Below are positions 1 to 5,017 of a DNA stretch of 5,652 nt, in pieces (position 1 is the stretch's first letter; each line of letters begins with the position of its first letter). The position numbers and the translations under genes were made by a program. Source of the stretch: Armatimonadota bacterium (lineage in GTDB: Bacteria; Actinomycetota; Acidimicrobiia; Spongiisociales; UBA5794); NCBI GenBank assembly GCA_008501565.1, contig QQUL01000248.1, forward strand, positions 1 through 5,652, in the 5' to 3' direction. The notes under the pieces were generated by a model, which had not been told where the DNA came from, did not search any database, and was given only the letters and a program-made list of their open reading frames with translations.

Positions 1-676
1 GATGCTCGTACAAGCCTTGTGGATCGTCGACCTGGAGGAGTTTTCCTGCGCGCATCACGCCAATTCGATCACTCATCGTGAGCGCTTCCTGCTGATCGTG
101 GGTCACATAGATGAACGTGATGCCAACGCGGTCCTGGAGTTCCTTGAGTTCGATCTGCATCGACTGACGCAGCTTGAGGTCGAGGGCGCCGAGTGGTTCA
201 TCAAGGAGCAACACCTCCGGTTCGTTCACGAGCGCGCGGGCGAGCGCTATTCGCTGCTGTTGACCACCTGAGAGCTGCTTGGGTCGCGCCTCGGCGCGGT
301 GTGAGAGCTGAACCTGATCGAGTGCCCGCTTGACACGGGTGTCGATCTCGTCCTTGTTGACCTTCTTCATCAGAAGTCCAAATCCGACATTCTGCTCGAC
401 CGACATGTGTGGAAACAACGCATATGACTGGAACACCGTGTTGACGGGACGTTCGTTCGGTGGGAGGAGGGCCATCTCCCTGCCGCGGATCCTCAACGAG
501 CCCGACGTGGGGAAGTCGAAGCCTGCGATCATCCGGAGGGTCGTCGTCTTGCCGCAACCCGAAGGGCCGAGAAGGGAGAAGAACTCACCATCGCCAATGT
601 CAAGGGTGAGCTCGTCGACAGCGACAATGTCATCGAAATGCTTCGAGACCCCTGATAGCTCTACTGCTGCTGACAT
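1..676 (-). CDS. potA: PotA-type polyamine ABC importer ATPase, partial (C-terminus off window)
   Basis: ATP-hydrolysing subunit of an ABC importer of the spermidine/putrescine-iron-sulfate type, acting on the cytoplasmic face with two permeases and a binding protein not seen here. The 225 visible residues hold a whole nucleotide-binding core: Walker A GPSGCGKT (37-44), Q-loop FQSYALFP with Q83, signature LSGGQQQR (135-142), Walker B VLLLDE (155-160) with D-loop GALD, and switch His193 in YVTHDQQEAL. The run NERPVNTVFQSYALFPHMSV is typical of the PotA/FbpC/MalK-like group. Family members are about 350-380 residues, so the C-terminal TOBE-type regulatory part lies beyond the left edge. The start is uncertain: ATG at 676, or GTG six bases upstream at 682, which is directly preceded in frame by TAG. 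An AGGTGGA at 691-697 suits the GTG better; a second AGGTGG at 679-684 is only 2 bases from the ATG. It is transcribed divergently from the ALDH operon. The symbol reflects family only; polyamine specificity is not proven. Confidence 0.93.
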   Translation of the reverse strand, partial: MSAAVELSGVSKHFDDIVAVDELTLDIGDGEFFSLLGPSGCGKTTTLRMIAGFDFPTSGSLRIRGREMALLPPNERPVNTVFQSYALFPHMSVEQNVGFGLLMKKVNKDEIDTRVKRALDQVQLSHRAEARPKQLSGGQQQRIALARALVNEPEVLLLDEPLGALDLKLRQSMQIELKELQDRVGITFIYVTHDQQEALTMSDRIGVMRAGKLLQVDDPQGLYEH

Positions 677-697
677 TGCCACCTATCCGTTCCACCT

Positions 698-737
698 GTC
701 CAGACGACTCCCGGATCGGGAGATGGGCGGTCCAGAC
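698..737. repeat. Two GTCCAGAC direct repeats flanking a GC-rich inverted repeat; candidate operator
   Basis: The octamer GTCCAGAC occurs at 698-705 and again at 730-737, 32 bases apart start to start, or about three helical turns. The octamer is itself imperfectly symmetrical (GTC-CA-GAC). Between the copies is the inverted repeat CTCCCG-GAT-CGGGAG (708-722). The block lies in the presumed 5' leader of the minus-strand ABC ATPase, ending about 15-20 bases before its start. It could bind a regulator or fold in the mRNA near the ribosome binding site. The repeats are short enough to arise by chance, so a regulatory role is an inference. Confidence 0.35.
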
Positions 738-838
738 ATCTGACGGTTCCAAAAAGGCATCTTAACGAACGATTCCGATGGATTCATCTCGATCACTTGC
801 GTTCCGCTGCTGTTTTCCGGCACATTATTGCGGATCCA

Positions 839-869
839 TTGTGAAAGGAATGATTCGCGGCCGTATAAC
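839..869 (+). promoter_or_regulatory. Candidate sigma70-type promoter for the ALDH-C45-GNAT operon
   Basis: TATAAC at 864-869 matches the -10 consensus at five of six positions. TTGTGA at 839-844 matches the -35 consensus at four of six, with a slightly long 19-base spacer. Transcription would begin near 876, giving a 5' leader of roughly 55 bases before the ATG at 932. A start there would leave out the upstream in-frame GTG at 872, which agrees with the shorter protein start chosen for the dehydrogenase. Confidence 0.35.
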
Positions 870-921
870 GTGTGACATTCGGGACCGCAACTGATACGCT
901 CACCGAGGGTTCGCACACACC

Positions 922-925
922 GGAG
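922..925 (+). promoter_or_regulatory. Ribosome binding site deciding the ALDH start
   Basis: GGAG lies six bases before ATG 932. The upstream in-frame GTG at 872 has no purine-rich tract at a suitable distance, and the extra residues it would add do not resemble an ALDH N-terminus. This favours translation from 932. Confidence 0.6.
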
Positions 926-931
926 CATTGC

Positions 932-2368
932 ATGCAATACGATTCGATGTTGATCAACGGACAGTGGTGCGCTGCGAACAACGGGGGTGAATGGGATCTG
1001 ATCAACCCGGCAACCGAGGAACCCATCGGTGAGGTCGCGTTCGGAGATCGAACGGACGCCGACGCGGCGATCGAGGCAGCGAGCGCATCCCTCGAAGCGT
1101 GGACCGCGCTTGGCCCGTACAAACGAGCCAGAATCCTCAACAACGCAGCCGACATACTCAGTTCCCGCGCTACCGATCTCGGCGCTCTCACATCCGAGGA
1201 ATCAGGAAAACCACTTGATCAAGCCATCGCGGAGTGGAGATCGGCTCCGAGCTATCTCCGCTTTGCGGCAGAGGAGGCAAAGCGGATCGGTGGAAGGATC
1301 ATTCCTGCGTCGACCCCGGGCAAACGGATCGAGGTCACATACCACGCTGTGGGCGTCGTCGGGGTCATCGCTGCTTGGAATTTCCCGGTGTACAACGTGA
1401 ACCGGGCCGTGTCATCCGCACTGGCTGCGGGCTGCACGGTCGTGGCGCGCCCGAGTGAATACACCCCTCGGTCGGCGTTCGCCTACGCCGCTGCGCTCGA
1501 CGAAGCGGGAGTTCCGGCCGGTGTCCTGAACATGATCAATGGCGATCCCGAATCGATGGCTCAGGCAATGCTGGATGATCCTCGCTTACGGAAGATCCAA
1601 TTCACCGGCTCGTCACGGGTCGGGAAGATCCTCATGGACGGTGCGTCCAAGACCGTGACACAGCTGTCGCTTGAGTTGGGGGGCAATGCTCCGGTCATCG
1701 TGATGCCAGACGTTGCAGACATCGACGCTGTCGCGGCAACCGCCGTCACTGCCAAGTACCGCAACGGTGGACAGGTGTGTGTGTCCCCACAGCGGTTCTT
1801 CGTCCACGAGTCGATCATCGAACACTTCTCCGAAGTCGTCAAAGCTGGATCCTCCGCCCTGTCGGTCGGAGACCCCATGGACACGACAAACGATGTGGGG
1901 CCGCTCATCAACGCAACCCAGCGCGACCGGGTCGAGGCCCTTGTCGGTAGCGCGGTCGACGCGGGCGCACATGTTGACGTCGGCGGGCGACGCGTGGACG
2001 GCCCCGGATTCTTCTACGAGCCGACGGTCCTGTCGGGAGCCATCGCCGACACGGTGGTCATGAAAGAGGAGATCTTTGGACCCGTGCTCCCGATCATTCC
2101 CTTCTCAGATGTCGACTCCGCAATCGCCCATGCGAACAACGTCGAACATGGGTTGACCGGATTCGTGTGGACAAGCAACCTTGGTACGGCGATCAGTGTC
2201 GCGGACCGGCTCGAATACGGGATGGTCGGGATCAACGACTGGTACCCGGCCGCGGCCCAGGCGCCATTCGGTGGTGTCAAGCAATCAGGGCTCGGGCGGG
2301 AATCCGGCACCGAAGGACTCATGGAGTATCTCGAACCGAAGACCCGCTTCTACGGAGGACTCTTGTGA
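932..2368 (+). CDS. NAD(P)-dependent aldehyde dehydrogenase, succinate-semialdehyde dehydrogenase-like
   Basis: Cytoplasmic ALDH-superfamily enzyme that oxidises an aldehyde to a carboxylic acid with NAD(P)+. The 478 residues are full length for the family (about 450-500). Visible landmarks are AWNFP with the oxyanion-hole Asn150, the Rossmann-type motif FTGSSRVG (224-231), the general base Glu248 in ELGGNAP, nucleophile Cys283 in GGQVCVSP, EEIFGPV (379-385) with the cofactor-contacting Glu380, and PFGGVKQSGLGRESG near the C-terminus. SGKPLDQA and the PFGGVKQSGLGRE-EYLEPK ending resemble GabD-type semialdehyde dehydrogenases, but the aldehyde cannot be told from sequence alone. One oddity: the Lys normally seen in the (K)P(S/A)E cofactor motif is Arg173 (VARPSEYTP). 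Start ATG 932 was chosen from the GGAG and the promoter position. It is the first gene of the operon, and its TGA overlaps the GTG start of the C45-type gene. Substrates compatible with the context include amino-aldehydes from polyamines or succinate semialdehyde; this is inferred. Confidence 0.93.
   Translation: MQYDSMLINGQWCAANNGGEWDLINPATEEPIGEVAFGDRTDADAAIEAASASLEAWTALGPYKRARILNNAADILSSRATDLGALTSEESGKPLDQAIAEWRSAPSYLRFAAEEAKRIGGRIIPASTPGKRIEVTYHAVGVVGVIAAWNFPVYNVNRAVSSALAAGCTVVARPSEYTPRSAFAYAAALDEAGVPAGVLNMINGDPESMAQAMLDDPRLRKIQFTGSSRVGKILMDGASKTVTQLSLELGGNAPVIVMPDVADIDAVAATAVTAKYRNGGQVCVSPQRFFVHESIIEHFSEVVKAGSSALSVGDPMDTTNDVGPLINATQRDRVEALVGSAVDAGAHVDVGGRRVDGPGFFYEPTVLSGAIADTVVMKEEIFGPVLPIIPFSDVDSAIAHANNVEHGLTGFVWTSNLGTAISVADRLEYGMVGINDWYPAAAQAPFGGVKQSGLGRESGTEGLMEYLEPKTRFYGGLL
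2354..2359 (+). promoter_or_regulatory. Ribosome binding site supporting the GTG start of the C45-type gene
   Basis: GGAGGA lies inside the last codons of the aldehyde dehydrogenase gene, five bases before GTG 2365. The alternative ATG at 2371 would be 11 bases away, so GTG with its 4-base overlap of the upstream stop is preferred. Confidence 0.6.
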
Positions 2369-3426
2369 GCATGCTCAAAGTTCTTCGGGCGTCCGGGACA
2401 CCCGCTGAGATCGGTGCCGCCCACGGAAACGCATTCGCTTCCGAAATCCGTTCCTACCTCTCAAGTCGAATCGAGTTGTCCCGAGAGGGCACTGATCTTT
2501 CGGCAGCTGACGTCGTTGCAATCGCCGACAGAATGGTGGATGCGCACCACAACTATGACACCGCGATCTTCGATGAGATGGTTGCAATGGCTGACGCGGC
2601 GGGAATCACCCCAGGCGAGGCAGTCATCGTCGGCGGATACACCGATTTCATTGACACCGTTCGTGCAGTAGCCCTCGGAACGGCATTCGAGGACACCTGC
2701 ACCTCGGTCATCACCCCCGATGCGGAGTCCGGTGGAAACGGATTCCTCGCCCAGACCTGGGACATGAATGCCAGTGCCACTCCCCACGTATTCATACTCG
2801 ACGTCTCGTTGAACGACGCCCCGCGTGCGCTCGTGTTCACAACGCACGGAGCGCTCGGTCAGATCGGCATGAACGAGGCAGGAATCGCCATCGGTATCAA
2901 CAACCTCACGGTCACTGACGGTGCAATCGGCGTGACATGGCCGTTCGTCGTCCGAAAGGCGTTGCGTCAGACGACCTTCGACGACGCCCTTGCCTGCATC
3001 ACAGATGCGAAGCTCGCAGGCGGCCACAATTTCCTGCTGTTCGATCGGTTTGGGCGGGGAGCTTCGATTGAGGCAACGGCGACGCGCATCGTCATCGAGG
3101 ACCTCGCCACCGAGCCACTTGTTCACACGAACCACTGTCTGTTCCCCGAAACGCAGCGGGTCGAGGCCGAGCGGCCACCAGATCTTGATGAGAACTCCAA
3201 ACGAAGGCTCAGGGACGCGACGGCGCTGGTTGAGGGCACCCGCGTGCATACGACAGAATCATTGATAGCCCTGCTCGGAGATGAAGGCTCGATATGTCGC
3301 CACCCCGAGCCGCCCTACTCGTATGAGAGCTCGGGTGCCGTCATCATGCGGCCCGGCACACTCGACCTGTGGGCCTGTTGGGGACGACCATCTGAGAACG
3401 AGTTTGAACACTTCTCGCTCACATGA
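2365..3426 (+). CDS. C45-type autoproteolytic Ntn hydrolase / acyl-CoA:6-APA acyltransferase-like
   Basis: 353-residue member of the peptidase C45 / acyl-CoA:6-aminopenicillanic acid acyltransferase family. These are Ntn hydrolases that hydrolyse or exchange an amide-linked acyl group and often mature by cutting themselves before a Cys. Visible: GTPAEIGAAHGNAFA at the N-terminus (11-25), the presumed nucleophile Cys112 in EDTCTSV, AQTWDMN (129-135), HGALGQIGMNEAGIAIGINN (161-180), GGHNFLLFDRFG (219-230), SIEAT and HTNHC (254-258). The length fits the family (about 340-360). The residue before the presumed cut is Thr111, whereas the characterised fungal penicillin enzyme has Gly before its Cys. 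No signal peptide, so cytoplasmic. GTG start with GGAGGA five bases upstream; it overlaps the ALDH stop by 4 bases and the GNAT start by 4 bases, suggesting translational coupling. The family also includes insect Tan (N-beta-alanyl-dopamine hydrolase), so amide hydrolysis is as likely as acyl transfer. Beta-lactam chemistry is not implied by this context. Substrate unknown. Confidence 0.85.
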   Translation: MSMLKVLRASGTPAEIGAAHGNAFASEIRSYLSSRIELSREGTDLSAADVVAIADRMVDAHHNYDTAIFDEMVAMADAAGITPGEAVIVGGYTDFIDTVRAVALGTAFEDTCTSVITPDAESGGNGFLAQTWDMNASATPHVFILDVSLNDAPRALVFTTHGALGQIGMNEAGIAIGINNLTVTDGAIGVTWPFVVRKALRQTTFDDALACITDAKLAGGHNFLLFDRFGRGASIEATATRIVIEDLATEPLVHTNHCLFPETQRVEAERPPDLDENSKRRLRDATALVEGTRVHTTESLIALLGDEGSICRHPEPPYSYESSGAVIMRPGTLDLWACWGRPSENEFEHFSLT

Positions 3427-4064
3427 CCGATACACGGGCATCACTCGTCTACCGCAACCTCACCGCAGATCTTGCTGAACAATGTGCCGACCTTGAGTTG
3501 CGGTCGTTCCCTTCGGCAGATCCAGACGAGCTCTTGGGCGCCGACGACATCGCTGCCTATGCCGAAACCTTTCCCGAAGGGTTCTTCGTGTGCCTCGATG
3601 GTGACCGTGTCGTGGGCCAGGGTGCGGGAATCCTCCTCGACTTCGACTTTGCGAACTATCAGCACACCATTGCCGAGATCACCGGCGAACACCAGTGTGG
3701 GAATCACGATCCTGCCGGTGACTGGTACTACGGAACCGACATCGTTGTCGATCCTGCGTATCGGCGTCGGGGTATCGGCGCTGAGTTGTATCGCCTCCGC
3801 AAGGACCTGGTACGACGGCTTGGGAAGAAGGGCATCATCGCTGGCGGCTACATGGTCGGATACCCCTCACACAAGGCCGCAATGACGCCGGAGGATTACG
3901 TTTCGGCGGTCCGTCGGCGAGAAATCTACGATCCGACACTTACCTTCCAGATGGACAACGGCTTCGAACTCCTCGGAGTCCTCAAGGACTACCTCCCAAG
4001 CGAGGAGACCGACGGCTGGTCCGCCCTCATCGTGTGGTCATCCGACCCCCCAACACCCCCCTGA
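3423..4064 (+). CDS. GNAT-family N-acetyltransferase
   Basis: 213-residue GNAT protein, expected to move an acyl group from acyl-CoA to an amine. The core is WYYGTDIVVDPAYRRRGIGA (101-120): a beta-strand, then the acetyl-CoA pyrophosphate-binding loop with R114, R115, R116, G117, G119 and A120, followed by a basic helix. The N-terminal part (about 8-90) has the usual receptor-binding fold, with FFVCLDGDRVVGQGAG as the beta2-beta3 hairpin. The C-terminal stretch has DPTLTFQMDNGF (170-181), KDYLP and a WSALIVW strand. As I recall, this pattern is also seen in GNAT domains fused to carbon-nitrogen hydrolases. Here the protein stops after the GNAT domain, so no hydrolase is attached. ATG 3423 overlaps the C45-type stop as ATGA, so it is probably translated by coupling; no separate strong ribosome binding site is obvious. 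It is the last gene of the operon. The acceptor is unknown; a small amine related to the C45 substrate is plausible but inferred. Confidence 0.85.
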   Translation: MTDTRASLVYRNLTADLAEQCADLELRSFPSADPDELLGADDIAAYAETFPEGFFVCLDGDRVVGQGAGILLDFDFANYQHTIAEITGEHQCGNHDPAGDWYYGTDIVVDPAYRRRGIGAELYRLRKDLVRRLGKKGIIAGGYMVGYPSHKAAMTPEDYVSAVRRREIYDPTLTFQMDNGFELLGVLKDYLPSEETDGWSALIVWSSDPPTPP

Positions 4065-4102
4065 ACGCGTACCCAGGGTTCCAGTACCGTAAAAATCACC
4101 AC

Positions 4103-4131
4103 TGGAGCCCACAGAACGCACTCGCTAGGAT
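4103..4131 (+). promoter_or_regulatory. Weak candidate promoter for the DUF6325-SHOCT unit
   Basis: In the 106-base gap after the GNAT gene, TAGGAT at 4126-4131 resembles a -10 box. TGGAGC at 4103-4108, with a 17-base spacer, is a poor -35 match (three of six). Actinobacterial promoters often have weak -35 boxes, so a promoter here is reasonable, but the exact site is uncertain. Rejoining the upstream operon by read-through cannot be excluded because no clear terminator follows the GNAT gene. Confidence 0.25.
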
Positions 4132-4170
4132 TCCGACCTGAAAAACCCACGACACGAAGGACTTGCTGCT

Positions 4171-4608
4171 GTGACCGACGACACAACTGAGGTAACGGGA
4201 CCGATCGATTTCTTGCTCCTTGAGTTCCCCGATCAGGAGCCGACCGGGGAAACCGCCGGAGCACTCGTTGACCTCGTCGAGCGTGACATCATCCGTTTGT
4301 ACGACCTTGCGGCAATCCGCAAGGGAGCCGATGGCTCCGTGTCTGCCATTGAGATAGCAAGCGTTGACCCGGACGGCTTCGGGCTATTCGAGGGGGCACA
4401 GTCCGGGCTCCTGGGCTCCGATGACATCGAGGAGGCGGCCGCGGCGATGGAGCCGGGAACCGTCGCCGTCCTTATTGTCTACGAGAACCGGTGGGCAGCA
4501 CCGTTCGTTGCCGCTGCAATGAACGCCGGTGGCCAAGTGGTCGCATCAGCGAGAATCCCAGCACAAGACATCATCGAGGCCCTCGACAGCCTCGACACAC
4601 AGGCTTAG
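4171..4608 (+). CDS. DUF6325-like protein of unknown function
   Basis: 145-residue acidic protein that I recognise by pattern as the DUF6325-type family found in Actinobacteria. The family's hallmarks are visible: an N-terminal strand GPIDFLLLEFP (10-20); an amphipathic segment ending in IIRLYDLAAIRKGADGS (40-56), where a strand leads to a K-x-x-DG turn; a middle acidic region GLLGSDDIEEAAAAMEPGT (79-97); and a second repeat-like half, VAVLIVYENRWAAPFVAAAM followed by GGQVVASARIP. No signal peptide or long membrane helix is seen, so it is probably cytoplasmic or membrane-associated through a partner. GTG 4171 is chosen because GAAGGA (4156-4161) lies nine bases upstream. A SHOCT-domain gene follows after nine bases, and these two gene types recur together in actinobacteria. 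The biochemical function is not known to me; a stress- or envelope-related role is only a guess. Confidence 0.75.
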   Translation: MTDDTTEVTGPIDFLLLEFPDQEPTGETAGALVDLVERDIIRLYDLAAIRKGADGSVSAIEIASVDPDGFGLFEGAQSGLLGSDDIEEAAAAMEPGTVAVLIVYENRWAAPFVAAAMNAGGQVVASARIPAQDIIEALDSLDTQA

Positions 4609-4612
4609 GAGA
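4607..4612 (+). promoter_or_regulatory. Ribosome binding site of the SHOCT gene overlapping the upstream stop
   Basis: AGGAGA shares two bases with the TAG stop of the DUF6325-like gene and lies five bases before ATG 4618. This close packing indicates that the two genes are translated from one message. Confidence 0.6.
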
Positions 4613-4617
4613 CAGAC

Positions 4618-4932
4618 ATGCCAGGACTCATCCGAGGAGTTGCCAGAACAGCGGTTATCGCAGGAACCGCAACCGCTGTAAGCGGGCGCGTTGCCCGCCG
4701 CCAAGCCGAGAACCTTGCAGATCGCGATCAAGCGATCGCCGAGAACCGAGGAGAGGGCTATGCCGCGGGAGCGCAGGCTGTCTACCAGGCACCACCACCT
4801 GCACCGGCACCTGCACCCGCGGCGGCACCGGACCTTGGGACGCAACTCACCCAGCTTGCGGGTCTCCACGACGAAGGCATCCTGACCGACGAAGAGTTCG
4901 CGGCGAAAAAGGCTCAGATCCTCGGCATCTGA
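4618..4932 (+). CDS. Small SHOCT-domain protein
   Basis: 104-residue protein in three parts. Residues 1-30 form a weakly hydrophobic, Arg-flanked segment (IRGVARTAVIAGTATAVSGR) that may be an amphipathic or membrane-touching helix; it is not a convincing signal peptide. Residues 31-57 are polar, and 58-71 are a Pro/Ala linker (APPPAPAPAPAAAP). The C-terminal 30 residues are a SHOCT (short C-terminal) domain: QLAGLHDEGILTDEEFAAKKAQIL shows the typical L-x-x-L-H-x-x-G-I-L-T-x-E-E-F-x-x-K-K pattern. SHOCT domains are small helical modules thought to mediate oligomerisation or partner binding; they are not enzymes. It is the second gene of the unit with the DUF6325-like gene and is followed by a hairpin before the convergent mscS gene. 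Role unknown; an accessory partner of the upstream protein is the simplest reading. Confidence 0.82.
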   Translation: MPGLIRGVARTAVIAGTATAVSGRVARRQAENLADRDQAIAENRGEGYAAGAQAVYQAPPPAPAPAPAAAPDLGTQLTQLAGLHDEGILTDEEFAAKKAQILGI

Positions 4933-4945
4933 GCAGAGCACGGGA

Positions 4946-5017
4946 GTGAATGTCTGCGAATCTGCTCCGATGCCCGCCCGGTGGAACAGCCGGGCATCGC
5001 CAGATCCGGACATTCAC
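4946..5017. terminator. Long imperfect hairpin between convergent genes, probable bidirectional terminator
   Basis: The outer arms GTGAATGTC (4946-4954) and GACATTCAC (5009-5017) pair over 9 bases. Inside, CG (4957-4958) can pair with CG (5007-5008), and ATCTG (4960-4964) pairs with CAGAT (5001-5005). The inner arms GATGCCCG (4969-4976) and CGGGCATC (4991-4998) pair over 8 bases and close a 14-base loop. About 24 base pairs form in total, with small internal loops. The hairpin starts 13 bases after the SHOCT stop, and its right arm covers the mscS stop codon (5014-5016). Neither side has a clear T-tract, so termination would be of the U-less or factor-assisted kind common in high-GC Gram-positives. 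Protection of mRNA 3' ends is an alternative role. Confidence 0.55.

Larger units (their letters stand above)
677..931. promoter_or_regulatory. Divergent control region between ABC ATPase and ALDH operon
   Basis: About 255 bases without a credible gene lie between two divergent start codons, so both transcription units must be controlled from here. The transporter-proximal half carries a repeated octamer and an inverted repeat (listed separately). The right half is AT-richer than its surroundings and contains a candidate promoter for the plus-strand operon. I found no convincing -10/-35 pair for the minus-strand gene. The best -10-like hexamer on that strand, TAAGAT near 765-760, lacks a good partner 17 bases upstream. 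No riboswitch-like or tRNA-like fold was recognised by eye. The boundaries assume ATG starts at 676 and 932. Confidence 0.6.

Noticed and set aside
201..557. 118-residue minus-strand open frame at the left end
   Set aside because: It is an out-of-frame shadow of the ABC ATPase, whose true frame shows Walker A, signature and Walker B motifs across the same bases.
872..931. Longer aldehyde dehydrogenase starting at GTG 872
   Set aside because: No ribosome binding site is placed before it, the extra 20 residues do not resemble an ALDH N-terminus, and the candidate -10 box at 864-869 would start the RNA after this codon. ATG 932 has GGAG six bases upstream.
2167..2364. N-terminal extension of the C45-type gene inside the aldehyde dehydrogenase gene
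   Set aside because: It is an open frame overlapping a well-conserved ALDH C-terminus, and its Arg-rich translation has no family features. GTG 2365 has a well-placed GGAGGA.
2461..3249. 262-residue open frame antisense to the C45-type gene
   Set aside because: The sense strand encodes clear C45 motifs throughout. The antisense product shows no recognisable domain, and long antisense frames are common in GC-rich genes.
4059..4085. Terminator hairpin after the GNAT gene (CTGAAC ... GTTCCAG)
   Set aside because: The stem is only about six pairs with a bulged C and an 11-base loop. The following A-run is on the wrong strand for a U-tract, so it is too weak to call.
4790..4832. Tandem CACC/CCTGCACC-like repeats as a possible regulatory or recombination repeat
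   Set aside because: They are explained by Pro/Ala codons of the linker in the SHOCT protein.
4546..5013. 155-residue minus-strand open frame starting directly after the mscS stop, looking like a downstream operon member
   Set aside because: It lies antisense to the whole SHOCT gene. Its Arg/Cys-rich stretch is the mirror of the Pro/Ala linker codons, and its start lies inside the hairpin.
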